This document shows, piece after piece, positions 24,214-36,839 of a DNA stretch of 64,000 bases. Each line of letters starts with the position of its first letter. The first letter of the stretch is position 1. Origin of the DNA: Perilla frutescens (Eukaryota > Streptophyta > Magnoliopsida > Lamiales > Lamiaceae); the NCBI GenBank assembly GCA_026008535.1, contig BRKX01000001.1, positions 68,956,317 to 69,020,316 of the forward strand, in the 5' to 3' direction. The translations under genes were made by a program, and so were the position numbers. The notes below the pieces were generated by a model. It had not been told where the DNA came from. It ran no database searches and was given only the letters and a program-made list of their open reading frames with translations.

Positions 24214-26172
24214 GTGCGTTTCTCTCTCCACACATCCTATGAGTATACTTGCTCCTGCGTATTCGCATGTCGGATTTTGAATTTTCTAATCTGGAATTCA
24301 TCTTAGTTTCTCTGTTTCTTCGTAAGATTTATTTTTATTTGTGATCATTTTCCTGTTCTTTGCTATTAATTGGGTTCTGTACGGATGCCTACCGGTACTC
24401 AATTCTTTAAGGCCTGATGTTAACTGCTTTTGGAATGTAGATCTATGCTTCAACCGATGTATATGGTTAATAATTCTGGATTTGGTATTGAGAAATCTAG
24501 GAATCAGATTGCTGAACTTTTATGGAGTATCTGTTCCGCGTTTCACTTTTTCCTCTTGCATGATTCTGTACTTTTCTTGCTTTTCATTCTTCTTAAGGAA
24601 CGCTGTTGAATACATAGAATTTGATTGGTTTCTGGTATATGGTTATGGTATCGTTCCTATGCAACATTTTATGACGTGTTTAGAATTTGATTTGTTTCTT
24701 AAGGTTGACAATTTAGCAAGTGTGTGGCGTTTGCGTGGAAGTAATTAGATTAGCGATCTCAGATTCTTATTGTAAGAATTACTTCTTAGTTAGTTTGAGA
24801 TGATGGTGATGAAATGATAGTCAAAGCAAATTCAGCTCTAGAGAGAGCCTAGTTCTTTTCTGAATGCATTACTGAACTGAAAGGGCACACATTAATTATT
24901 GGAACAATTTATTTACTTTTTCTCTTTGATCTCAATGTCAGGTTGCAGTGTCGTTAATTAGTATTACTTTTGGTCCTTTTTATAGATCAGAAAATGGTTT
25001 ATTTGACTGGTCTGTGGTGTATCTAGCTTTAGCTGTCTCTGATGGATGCAGATTACTTTGTTAACAGTTGCTCATGTAATATGTTCTCATATGTTCTAGT
25101 GTTTTGCATGGGTTTTGTAAAATGTTAATTTGCTGATTATTGTTGGTTAAATTTAGCTTCTATAACTGTTGATATTGCATAGGTTGGTGCTCGCCAATCT
25201 TTATATGTTTCATCAAGTTGTGTACCACATCAGATGTTCAGTATGCTGCCTTCTTGAGATCGCTTTCCTATTCTAACATAAATTCTGGTTGGTAATATTT
25301 TCCAATATCATTTCTCAGGCAGCTATTAAAATGAATAAAAGTAGAAAGTTGCTAGATTTTGAGTGGTTTCTATTTTGGCAAGCTTTTTAGTTAATTAGTT
25401 TGAAGATCTATCAAGGCATACTCATAGTGGGACAATCTTAATGGATTTGGTATTCATATAGAACATAAGAAGATACCCACACTTGTCTGTCTTCTTGTTT
25501 AGACTAAACACAATATCTCTACCTGCAAACCTCTGCATGCTGTGAAATGTTGCGTTTTTGTTTAATTATATATTATAGCTACATCTTTACTCTATATTCG
25601 TAGGAACTTTAACATGTTCAGCATTTTTAAGGCTTTAAAGTTCTAATATTAACCTTGTATTTTATTAGCTATTATGTATTTGTATCTGAGCGAAGTTAAT
25701 TACACTCAGTTGAAAATTAAGTGCTTGTTAGGAAATCCATTTCATATGAACTTTTGGCCATTGAAGTCTGTTGCGTGCACATATTCTATATTCAACAGTT
25801 GTGAGTTAGTTTTAAGTGGGATTTAAGAAAAAGTGACTTATTACAAAAGTCCACCTTGAAGCAGGTCAACTTTGTGGTTTTTCTATTTTCTTTTTGTTGA
25901 ACTTCTGGTGGATGGACAATAAAGTGCATATCAACAAAAACGTCACCATAGTCAAGCACTTCTAGGAAACTGCATACTTGAAAATTTCATTTCAGAAACC
26001 TCCATTTAAAAGGTGCTCAAAACATCCTTTAAGTATGTTTTCTAGGTAATGTTTGGTTGTAAATCTGTATTGAGGCCTGAAAAGCTCTTATCCTCGGTTT
26101 AATTGTGAAACTCGTACTGTTTAACTTCAATCAAGAAATAGTGCACTAACTGTATCAATCTTCCTTTTGCAG
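24214..26172 (+). other. long 5' UTR intron of the TM9 gene
   Basis: A CT-rich leader with several C/A-rich runs ends at ACAGTCG|GTGCGTTTC (donor 24214). A T-rich tract ending CCTTTTGCAG (acceptor 26172) lies 75 bp before the start codon. The ~1.96-kb interval has T-rich intron-like composition and only spurious ORFs (for example 24341-24748). Long leader introns before an intronless CDS are common in plant genes and often raise expression (intron-mediated enhancement). Confidence 0.6.
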
Positions 26173-26247
26173 ATTTGATTTTTATGTCTTCATTTTAGCT
26201 TTACTTGCGCTGGGTTGGGAAATCTTATCCGCTCCTTCTTTTGAGCA

Positions 26248-28227
26248 ATGGCTTTGCCTTCAATTTCAAGAAGGAAATCGTGCACTTATTTCACATACTT
26301 GATTCTACTTTTCCAAGCCTGCAATGGTTTCTATCTACCTGGAAGCTATATGCGTACATATTCTCCATCAGAAGAAATTTTCACCAAAGTGAATTCTTTG
26401 ACCTCCATTGAAACTGAGCTTCCCTTCAGCTATTACAGTCTGCCTTATTGCAAGCCTCAAGGAGGAATAAAAAAAAGTGCTGAAAATCTTGGAGAGCTGT
26501 TAATGGGAGATCAGATAGACAACTCTCCATATCGCTTCCGCATGAATGTCAATGAGTCTCTCTACCTCTGCACCACTCCTGAATTGAGTGAAAATGATGT
26601 AAAGCTCTTAAAACAAAGAACTCGGGATCTGTATCAAGTGAACATGATACTGGATAACTTACCTGCTATGAGGTTTACCAGCCAAAATGGGGTTAAAATT
26701 CAGTGGACGGGGTACCCAGTTGGATACACTCCTCAAAACAGTAATGATGATTACATTATTAACCATCTCAAGTTTACGGTATTGATTCATGAGTATGAAG
26801 GGGCTGGCGTGGAGATAATTGGTACAGGTGAAGAAGGTATGGGTGTCATTTCAGAAGCCGATAAAAAGAAGGCTTCAGGTTTTGAGATTGTTGGTTTTGA
26901 GGTTAAACCATGTAGTGTTAAATATGACCCTGAGAAGATGACTAAACTCCACATATATGACAGCGTTCCATCTATCAACTGTCCACAAGATACTGGCAGC
27001 TCTCAGATTATAAGGGAACATGAGAGAGTGTCATTTACATATGAGGTTGAGTTCGTAAAAAGCGACATCAGATGGCCATCTAGGTGGGATGCCTATCTGA
27101 AGATGGAAGGTGCCCGCGTACACTGGTTCTCAATTCTTAACTCGTTGATGGTGATTTTCTTCTTGGCAGGCATTGTTTTTGTCATATTTTTGAGAACAGT
27201 GAGAAGGGATCTGACAAGGTATGAAGAACTGGACAAAGAGGCTCAGGCACAGATGAATGAAGAGCTTTCAGGATGGAAGCTTGTGGTCGGTGATGTTTTC
27301 AGAGAGCCATCTCATTCAAAGTTACTCTGTGTGATGGTTGGGGATGGGGTTCAGATTACTGGAATGTCGGTTGTCACTATTGTTTTTGCAGCTCTTGGTT
27401 TCATGTCACCAGCTTCACGAGGCATGCTGTTGACGGGCATGATATTGCTTTATCTTTTCCTGGGAATTGTTGCTGGATATGTTGGTGTGCGAATGTGGAC
27501 GACTATTAAAGGTACATCTGCAGAGTGGAGATCAGTTTCTTGGTCAATAGCTTGTTTCTTCCCTGGAATCGTTTTTGTTATTCTGACTTTCTTGAACTTC
27601 ATCCTTTGGGGAAGTAAGAGTACTGGGGCTATTCCTCTTTCCTTGTATTTCATACTCTTGTCACTGTGGTTCTGCATCTCAGTACCCCTGACTCTCTTGG
27701 GTGGACACTTGGGCACACGAGCTGAGCCTATTACTTACCCGGTGCGCACAAACCAGATCCCTCGAGAGATTCCTGCACGCAAATACCCCTCATGGCTTCT
27801 TGTTCTTGGTGCTGGAACACTCCCTTTTGGGACTCTCTTCATTGAACTTTTCTTCATCCTTTCTAGCATCTGGCTCGGGAGGTTCTACTATGTATTTGGC
27901 TTCTTGCTTGTTGTTTTCTTGTTGCTGGTGATAGTTTGTGCAGAAGTATCCGTTGTCCTTACTTACATGCATCTCTGTGTCGAGGATTGGATGTGGTGGT
28001 GGAAAGCATTCTATGCCTCTGGTTCAGTTGCACTCTATGTGTTTCTGTACTCCATCAATTATCTCGTCTTTGACCTCCAAAGTCTGAGTGGACCAGTGTC
28101 GGCTACGCTTTATCTCGGCTACTCACTGATAATGGCTGTTGCAATCATGCTTTCTACGGGTACAATCGGTTTCCTTACTTCCTTCTACTTTGTTCATTAC
28201 CTCTTCTCCTCGGTGAAGATTGATTGA
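26248..28227 (+). CDS. TMN: transmembrane 9 superfamily protein (nonaspanin)
   Basis: An endomembrane protein of the TM9SF/EMP70 family, thought to act in Golgi/endosomal trafficking and glycine-rich TM-domain cargo sorting. The CDS is one uninterrupted exon of 659 aa, the usual family length. Seen: signal peptide (~1-27, LILLFQACNGFYLPGSY, with the family's conserved FYLPG just after the cleavage region), a lumenal domain to ~residue 290 (including LPAMRF and GYPVGY), then nine hydrophobic segments with family blocks such as GDVFR, GGHLG, IPFGTLFIE-like LPFGTLFIELFFI, and FYFVHYLF. The C-terminus KID matches the KXD/E COPI-binding Golgi-retention signal known for plant TMNs. The ATG at 26248 gives the signal peptide directly; the upstream overlapping ORF is out of frame. 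It resembles the TMN11/12 group, which is typically intronless (from memory). Confidence 0.95.
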   Translation: MALPSISRRKSCTYFTYLILLFQACNGFYLPGSYMRTYSPSEEIFTKVNSLTSIETELPFSYYSLPYCKPQGGIKKSAENLGELLMGDQIDNSPYRFRMNVNESLYLCTTPELSENDVKLLKQRTRDLYQVNMILDNLPAMRFTSQNGVKIQWTGYPVGYTPQNSNDDYIINHLKFTVLIHEYEGAGVEIIGTGEEGMGVISEADKKKASGFEIVGFEVKPCSVKYDPEKMTKLHIYDSVPSINCPQDTGSSQIIREHERVSFTYEVEFVKSDIRWPSRWDAYLKMEGARVHWFSILNSLMVIFFLAGIVFVIFLRTVRRDLTRYEELDKEAQAQMNEELSGWKLVVGDVFREPSHSKLLCVMVGDGVQITGMSVVTIVFAALGFMSPASRGMLLTGMILLYLFLGIVAGYVGVRMWTTIKGTSAEWRSVSWSIACFFPGIVFVILTFLNFILWGSKSTGAIPLSLYFILLSLWFCISVPLTLLGGHLGTRAEPITYPVRTNQIPREIPARKYPSWLLVLGAGTLPFGTLFIELFFILSSIWLGRFYYVFGFLLVVFLLLVIVCAEVSVVLTYMHLCVEDWMWWWKAFYASGSVALYVFLYSINYLVFDLQSLSGPVSATLYLGYSLIMAVAIMLSTGTIGFLTSFYFVHYLFSSVKID

Positions 28228-29749
28228 AGAATATCATCAAATATATTAAGAGATCATCTTTTGGGGCATAGAAAATATGTTTCAGCAGACATAGCAAGAA
28301 TATTCTGAGTTTTTCATTATAAAATTCTGTACGTTGTAGAGCCAAATTGTGATTTTAGCTACTCCATTTTCCCCTCATTTCATTTTGTAGTCTTACGCAT
28401 AGACATAGCCCAGTAAGTTGGCTTTTCCATATGAATGCATTAAGTAGAAAATCGATTGTACTGAATTCTTGCTATTGTACGGGTGTGCTGATAAAAGAGA
28501 GACTAAGGTGGTGATTGTTTGGGTTTAAACTCTAAATAATTAGCGTTGCTATTATTATCTTACACTTTTCCATGTGTTGTTCTTGTTTTGGTAGCTTTTT
28601 TTTTTCCCTGTAAATGCATAGTTGTGTTATTGTTTTGGCAAAATTGCACGTCATTTCGACTGCAAATCTCTGTCAATTTTTTTTATTTTTCTTTTTCAAG
28701 TAGAAACTAGAAACACACGCCCAACTTATATTCCATTTGCCGAACTCAAAACTTTTGTCAATTTATTTGCCGTTTCCCAAATACTATGTATAGAGTTCTA
28801 AAAAAAATTAAAAAATACCATGTATAGATAATAAAGAACTATCAGTTATTCAGATAATATGTACGTGTCGATTTTGGCTAGGTTGTAAGTTAGCATGATC
28901 TTTATATAACTAGAAATAAAATTCAAGTTATTATTGAGTAATTTCTAAAACTTCAAATGAAAAATTAACCAAAAAAAATGGTAATTTTCTCACGAATTAA
29001 GATTGGTGATATGTTTGTTTATTAAGATTAATTTTGATGAAATTGTAACCAATTATTCAAATCATGATTAAATGGGTTAATGGTGTTTAAGACTTGATTT
29101 TTAGTCAAAATTTTAAAGATAAAAACTTGTGTGGGTAGTCTTTACGTGTTAATATTCAGATTCAAATTCATATTAAATAATACATTTATAATTTTGTTAG
29201 CATTTATTTGTGTTTGAATCAAGATTTTAACTCATCTTATTAATTTTTAACCCATAATATGTTTTAACACAAGATTTTTTTTTTAACTATGATGTAACTT
29301 TCAAATTTTAAGAATTATAATATTGGCTTTCAATTATTTACAATTAAAATTTGAACAAAATTTTCAATTTTTATGGATCCAAATTGTTCAGAAAAAAAGG
29401 ACAAAACTGATCGAAATTTGTGATTTTTGACGTAATCAACTCTGATTAATACATTTTAAAAAAAACGCATTAGTAAAAATTACAGATTTATCAAGTATAC
29501 ATGTATATATGCTATTTTTTAACTATTAACTATTAAGCCATAAAAATTACTTGGCATTCGATGAAGAGAGAACTGAACAAAATAAAGTTAAATCAGAACT
29601 TTTTAATTTGAAAAGTGTTGAAACTTGAGACCAAAATTGGCCTCTTATATAATCAGAAGAAGTTGATAGCGACGAAGCATGGGCTGGTGTATATTGGAAG
29701 GATTTGCAAACAACTCCGCGAAAAAAAATATTGAGAAATTCAGTCGTAA
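28228..29749. other. TM9 3' flank and AT-rich intergenic DNA
   Basis: The probable TM9 3' UTR runs to about 28.5 kb. The rest is AT-rich without ORFs, terminal repeats or RNA genes that I can support. The presumed ATG18b leader begins near 29.65 kb. Confidence 0.5.
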
Positions 29750-32700
29750 ATGGCGAATCAATCGTCTGCTCGTCCGATTCTCTGCGCTTCCTTCAACCAA
29801 GATAACAGGTTTTCTACCAACAATTAGTGATCAATTTGTCAAACATTACACTGTTAAATTTTTAGGAAAAATTAATAGAAAACGACGCTCTCTTCCCCTC
29901 AGCTGCTTTGCAATCGGCACGAGAGATGGCTTCAAAATCTTCGACTGCGACACTGGAAGGCTCCTCTATGATCGAGGTACGATTTTTTTTTTTTTTATCA
30001 TTGTGAAGAGTGCTATTGTATTAATTTCCTCTTTAAGAAAGGGAAATTACTTTGTTTGTATGATTTGTTTGTGGAGTTAGTAATTGAGAATCGGGGAAAA
30101 TTTTGTGATTTCGTTGCATAGCAGCTCAAGTGATTTAGTTCTTGTTTAATCTCCAATTACAAGGAGATGGCTATGCACCTAGAATAAGAGTAAACTCTAG
30201 CAATTTACAATTGCAGAGCAACTTCAACTGCATGAAAAGATAAGCATGGATGTGAATCTCAATGTTTGTTGCTGTATTTGATCGTATGACGATCTTCTAA
30301 TGGAATTCAATTGCTTATGCTAGCTATTGGGGCATTCATCATTGTTGAAATGCTATACAGAACAAGTCTTCTTGCCATTGTTGGGGCTGGTGAACAGGTT
30401 TTCCTTCAGTTACTTGCCGTTCTTTTGTTATCTTGTTATTTTTACAACAGTCGTTTTTGCACTTATCATCACTGTCATTATGATTTTGCTCCCTCTCTTT
30501 CAAATGGTATGTATTTCTGACTTCTCGTTTTTCATCTGCTTCTGCCAGCCATCTTTATCACCAAGGAGGTTATGTTTGTTCAATACTGTTAATGGAACCT
30601 CGCTCAGAGAACTCAACTTCTTGACTTCTATTCTTGCTGTTCGTGTAGATAGGAAAAGGTATTATTTTTGCTGCTTTTATGATTCTCCGTCTGTGTTCCT
30701 GGAAAATTAGTTAAATGCTCAGTATAGATGAGTTTTGATTACCTGATGATTGTTGATCCTTTTTCATTAGACATGCATTGAATGAATGTGTTCATGAATT
30801 GTATACCATGTATGAGTTCTGCTTTTGTTTTTGGTTGGGGGATTGAGAATAATTTTTTGCTTTTTTTGCTTTTATTTAGATACTTGATAATATACTTAGC
30901 TTTTGTTGCTCATCTTTCGCATGTCAGAGATCTACTCGGGTGAATTGCTCATGATCCTTAGTTTGGAACATTTTGGCTTAGCTACATATTTGTGGTAACT
31001 TGATTGATTGTCTGTTCTGAATGACCCCATAATTTTTTTTATATGAACACTTACACCCTAATTACTTGATAGTAGTATCTAGCAACTTATGCATGTGCCT
31101 GGTTCTTCATTCAATATGTTCTTGGAATTTGTTGTCCGGTGCAGATTGATAGTTTTGTTGAAAGAGCAAACATACATCTATGATGCTAACAGCCTGGAAA
31201 TAAAGCAGATTATTGATACAGTGCCTAATGTACAAGGTCAGTTTGAAATAATCTATTTTATAATACTTCAATGCTAAAGCTATTTACATCTGACCTATTT
31301 CTTGCATACTGATCTATTATTATTTTATTTAGCCACCGCCCACCAATGTTTGTAAATGCATCCCCCTTTTTCAAGGTTGATAAATGATGTTTCTGGAAAG
31401 GTCTTATTGACATTGGGATTAGTAATTAATATGATATTCTAACAGGCCAAATTTGAATCAGACATGATTGGAACCATTACCTCATCAGTGGCCCCCGATT
31501 TTCTGTTTCTCTCTCTTGTGGATATACATGAGTTTTAGCATTATAGAAATAATGTAAGGTGCAATGTTTATATCTTTTGTTGTTATCTTCTGGTTCGACT
31601 CTCAGAGTTGTCTTTGTGTTCAGGACTTTGTGCATTTTCAGCAAGCATGGATAATCCTTATTTAGCTCTTCCAGCTAGTACAACAAAAGGTTCTGTACTG
31701 GTCTACAATGTTATGGCACTGCAGTCACACTGTGAGGTTGTGATCTGAATTCTGAGTTTTCAGTTGATTTTTGACAGCATCATATGTGGTCAGCTATGTC
31801 AGTGTGGCATCAACTGTATCATATACAAGCGTAACATGTCTTTTTAAATTGTTTCATTCCATATTTTTTTAGGACTTCCCTTTCCCTTTTGAGTGAGTCA
31901 ATAATACTGAGTTTCTAACGTTGTGAAGCTTTTAGAAGTTTTCTATGTATATGTCCATCTACAGGGACTACCGCCACTTTATTTCTAAGGCGCTGAATAC
32001 ATTTTCTATCTGATCTAGTGTGTTTGCATATCCATCTTAACACTGTAATTTTACCTAACTTCATTTTTCTCATGTTCTTATTTAGTCTCCCAACACACTG
32101 ACCAATTCTGGATCACTATAAAATTTTCTCTTTCAATTTCAAGGCTAAGATCAGCTGTTTGTTTTTTTTTTTTTGGCAACTTCTGGAGGAATGTTATTAA
32201 TTTGTTTGTTAGAATGATAGATTATAATTTGGACGCAGTAGCTCTGCTTCATGTCCTGTGTGCTTTTTTTCTATTTTTTGTTATGGGCAAGAGTTTTGAC
32301 TTGATTGTGCCTTGCTAGTTGATTTGAGATCGCATTTATCATGAGGTATGGTTTATTTTTATCATGAGGTGTGGTTTACTTAAAACTGTATGAATGCTAA
32401 AGAATGATGTAGGAATCCCCTCTCACCTTTCCTCTATCCTAATTTAACTGAGGGCAAATTGCAGATAGATGCCCATCGCTCACCCTTGATTGCCATGGTT
32501 TTTTCATCAAATGGGACGTATATAGCAACAGCCTCTGAACATGGAACTATAATCAGAGTTCATCTAATCTCAGATGCAACTAAGGTGAATCAACAGATAA
32601 CCATCCATCTATGCTATGTTCAGGAATGGTTGCTTGTCGATATTTTTATAAATCCTTGAGTTTGTTAATAGAATATACTCTGTTGCGATTTCTGGAATGA

Positions 32701-34070
32701 TGGTGATATATTATTTCCTGATTAGCAGCTTCTGTAAGGAAGATCTGTACCTAAATATATTTATATCGAAATTTTCATAATCATGTCGAGGGATAGTTAT
32801 GGCCTTCAATAAGGGACTATTATTTTCAATGATAGCTTCTCATATTTGCTGAGAGTTTCCTTGCTTCTTATAACGGAGCTTAGTTTCTTATGTTTGTTCA
32901 TCTGAAAAAAATGTTTGTCAGTCGTACAGTTTTCGTAGGGGCACATATCCATCGACGATCTTTTCTTTGTCATTTGGGCCATCAGCTGATCTTCCAGATA
33001 TTCTTCTTGCTACAAGCTCTTCAGGTTCCGTCCATATTTTTTCCCTGGGTTTTGATCTTAATGAAAGGTAAAGCTAGCTTTAATTCTCCTTTTTTTTTCA
33101 AATGCCTTATCAACCATTTGATAAGTCAATTGTTTTGGCTGTCAAATTGTCATTGAAATGCAGAAACATAACTTTCTTTTAATTGCGTATTGGCAAAGTA
33201 CCCCTCTTTTCCAAATTTTTTAACGAACAAATTGTTCCCTACTCATCAGTCCCTCCTAAGGGCCCCCTTATTTCTCTATGCGATATTATTCTCTTGCTGC
33301 CCGAAGTACTAACCTTATTCTGGCTACATGGTCGTGGTTGTTCTGTTTAAACTAAGTCATCCGCTTATTTTTCTTCATGTTCAGGAGCAAAAAACCGAGC
33401 AGTCTCCTCGGATCAATAATTCCTGGTTCTGTTAGCGATGCTCTGGATCCTGCTCATCATCTTGTATTTCATCATGCTTTTGCAGCTGGTGTCAGAAGGT
33501 TATTACTTTACACGTCCTACATGAATTCTCTTTTGCCGCACTAATATATAATGAAATAATGAGATTATAGAATTTTACCTTTCTTCAAGGCCTTAATGAA
33601 TCTCTCTCCCCTCCATTTTTTGCTTTCAGTGATGCTGTAGTTCGGAAGATAGAGAAAACCAGTGGTACATCGATGTCTGAACCTGTTGCTTTGAGGTAAG
33701 TTGGACCTCATCGATATTTAATTTTTTTATTCCTTGACCTCTTTATTTAATTTATAACAATGGATTGGAGATAACCTTAGTTCACTGGTAGTAATTTTGA
33801 TGCTATTTATTGCATACAGTTTAGTGTTATTCATGTTGCATCTTGATGGTACGTACTTGCAACTTGCAAGGAACTCATCTAGAATTGCATTTAAAATATG
33901 TGAGGATTGAATGTGTAATGAAATTTAATGTCTGATTTTCCAGAGCCACCATATCAATGATTAGCTTGAGTGGATACTTTCAAGAGTATAGTTTCAGAAT
34001 AAACCACAAAAACGAAGCTACATGGACGTTGGAGCACGAGTTTAATCTTTTGACTGCTGTTGCACAATAA
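29750..34070 (+). CDS. ATG18b: autophagy-related protein 18b (PROPPIN WD-repeat protein)
   Basis: A phosphoinositide-binding seven-bladed beta-propeller of the ATG18/WIPI family that helps autophagosome formation at PI3P membranes. Eleven exons: 29750-29808, 29903-29976, 30324-30397, 30549-30658, 31145-31236, 31624-31736, 32465-32584, 32922-33067, 33385-33498, 33630-33695, 33944-34070; phases agree, giving 364 aa. Seen: FNQDNSCFAIGTRDGF (blade 1), SPRRLCLFNT, the AHRSPL and SNGTYIATASEHGTIIRV WD-type blade, and the lipid-binding FRRG motif at 218-221. The compact length without a C-terminal BCAS3 extension fits the ATG18a-e group, and residues match Arabidopsis ATG18b best from memory. The start was chosen as the ATG giving MANQ directly before the first propeller strand; the longer frame from 29679 reads into another frame. 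Confidence 0.93.
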
Positions 34071-34664
34071 ACTGCACCTTACATTTCAATTCAAATGTAC
34101 AAAATCTACTAACGATGAACAATTAGTCTGTTGCAACGTTGCATGTTCTACTATGTTGTAACATTATTTGCGTGTAAAAATATGGTAGGTTCGGTTTTAC
34201 CCCTGGTGAGTCATGAATTGGAATTTTTACTTCTTTCATTTACAAATACCGGAAGGTGTTTGTTATGCCTTTCCTAGCGATGCCAATTTAGCCTGAAGCG
34301 ATGGATTGAGTTGAATAGATCGAAAAAAAAAAAGGTTAGGATTAAAATGGCCCGAACAAATAGCCCAACAATCCAGAAGAGTTGGCTAAAAGCCAGGCAT
34401 GATTGACATTCATAGCTTTTACAGATTAAGAATGGAAAAAACATGAGAGAAGAAAGTTGGTCAGATCCATTGAAACATCATTTCTAACATTGATACAACA
34501 AAATCAGATTTTGGAATATATTTGACAATTTGATGTGCCCACCATTACCATATACTCCTGTTTTGCAATCAACAAGAGTGCGTTTATAGTGACTAATTCC
34601 GAAACTTTTTCTGGCCCTCCAAAACTCTCACTAAAATACGCAAAAACTCCAAGAGTGAAGAGCA
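34071..34664. other. intergenic gap between convergent ATG18b and TMEM208-like genes
   Basis: About 600 bp shared by the 3' ends of two convergent genes. It should contain both 3' UTRs and polyadenylation sites, but no single signal stands out. The two transcripts may overlap at their ends. Confidence 0.5.
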
Positions 34665-36839
34665 TCATCGAGTCCTGGTCTTGACAAATTTGGTCCTCGA
34701 AGCCCTCTTTTCCATCTTCTCTCTCTTCTTTCTTGTCTTTTCATCTTCATCATCCCCCTGCACCAAATCAAATGGTGTGAGAATCACCCACCACACCACA
34801 ATTACAATGGATTAAGAAAGTCGAACAAACAATTAAGTACCTCTGAACCATGTGGTAGAAACCCTTTCACAAGCCCAAATAGTTTATAAGCGGCAAATCC
34901 CGGAATCTGGATGTTACATAGTTAATACAACAAAGCTAGGTCGATCTATTGAAACAGCAACAGAACATCACAGAGAATACAATAGACGGCTTTAAGGAAA
35001 CTTCTTTGGTTTCACAGTCATTGCCAGTTAAAGCCGGGCATTTTTAATTACAGGTTGAACTGGGAAATCAGTAGAGGTTGATGCAAATAATTCACGGTAC
35101 GGCACTAAAGGTTGAGTAAAAAGCTCACAGATAAGTGTTGTTATTAGACGAGGGAAAAAAATCATGAATTTATGGCAGCATGCAAGAACATTATCAAGAA
35201 AAAAGGTCTAGCTTCAAATGACAAGAAATGTAATCGTTTCATAGCTTACATTCATCACACCCAATTGAGGAAAAAGTTGACAGTTTAAAAGTCAGCATAT
35301 TCTCACAGAGTATTATCCGCTTCGCAAGATAAGATTACAGCCAAACCCAAATGGCACTCGGAGAAGGGATATTGCCATGTATACTTAGTTTACCAAAAGA
35401 TCCATCTTAATGATATCGCTAAGAGCACATAGGAGTAAATTAAGTGTAACCGGTGTCTTTGCTCTCATTTGCTGCCAATAAGATGCGCGCAATTGTATGC
35501 CTCCAGTTCATTTACTTGACATAAAAAGAATAATTTTTTAAGAGAATTTTAATATATCTTAGATGGCTTTAATACCATTCAGCAGTTACTGACACCAATT
35601 AAAATTTATACTACTTGCTCCAAGAGGGGCTCGGAATCTTTTTATAGAAGGGGATTGTGAATTGAAAAGCAACAGTGAAAATAACTTCTTTGAATGGCTG
35701 TCCATCACGATTATCATATTTAAGGAATGGTGTTCTATGAGCTATTCTAAAAGCAGTACCAAATACCAATAATTATTGCCAAAGAAAGTTAGTTGCATAT
35801 GCATCTCTTTTCAATTGAGGGGTGTGTTTGTAGATGAGGAGGGACTAAAAAACTTACCACCAAGTATATGTACCAGAACTTTTCGGAAATGATGGAACTA
35901 AGTTGGACGAAGCATGTGACATATATCACATCATGCAAATATCTGCAGTAAGTTGTTGTAGAAAAGTTACACAAGCATCATCGTCATAAAACTGATCTCA
36001 AGATGAGGCAACTGAAGCAAATACATGTTCAAATGACCTCACTAGAAAGACTAAAAGCCGGCAGTGTATCAGATCATCCACATGCTAGAAACTAAAAAGT
36101 CATATTTGAAGAAATCACACGCAAGTGGAAGGCAACTGAATGAAATACATGTTCGAATGACCTCACAAAGAAAGACGAAAATCCGCCAGCGCATCAGATC
36201 AACATGCTAGAAACCTATTTTTGTATTATCATATTTGAAGAAATCGCATGCAAGTAAAAAGCCAATCTTGCAATATTAACAAGGATCCACAACGATGCAT
36301 ATCATATAGCAAGTCTACGAATGAAATATGCAGAATTTCAAACTAAAGCACTGAAATTTCTCCATTTCTGAAACAACATAGACAAGGTCAATTAACAAAT
36401 ATGGTAAGAATCCAGATTATTCTTAACCCCCAAAAACACAGAACCTAAAATTCACTCACCCACAAATTCCGCCGGTACTCATATCGAAGCCGCCGTCGAG
36501 AAGTTCCCCGTCTTCAGTATAAGCAGGTTTTGCCATAGCCGCCAGCTGCTGATACGGAATCACGTACGCCAGCGAAGTCAAAATCAAGCCAAACCAATGC
36601 TTCCATGTGAAACTCGAGTAGAAAACTCCCATTCTCAACACCACATAGATCGCCTGTCTCAAAAATTTCATCGAATTCAGTTCAATCACGATACAAATCA
36701 GGAAAACCAATAAAAAAGAGAAAGAGAAAAGTGGAGGGATTCGATTGAGCTGTACGTTTGAAGCGATGATGAGACGGAGCAGGGTTTTCATGTGGCGGAT
36801 GTTTTCTTCTTTGCGTTTCTTCGCTCCTTGATTCGCCAT
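34665..36839 (-). CDS. TMEM208/SND2-like ER membrane protein (DUF788)
   Basis: A small ER membrane protein; the family (yeast Snd2, human TMEM208) works in the SRP-independent targeting route of membrane proteins to the ER. Five exons on the minus strand: 36839-36756, 36653-36460, 35942-35858, 34906-34841, 34757-34665; the frame closes to 173 aa, equal to the human length. Seen: charged start MANQGAKKRKEENIRHMK, a hydrophobic pair (~20-68) around YVVLRMGVFYSSFTWKHW and GLILTSLAYVIPY, the family segment GGFDMSTGGICGYLHDVIYVT, another hydrophobic helix to IYLVIPGFAAY, and a basic/acidic tail (GDDEDEKTRKKREKMEKR). The gene is convergent with ATG18b and divergent from the AFG1-type gene. Confidence 0.92.

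Noticed and set aside
24341..24748. 135-codon ORF before the TM9 gene
   Set aside because: Lies entirely in the proposed leader intron, is T-rich and full of Phe/Leu/Cys without motifs.
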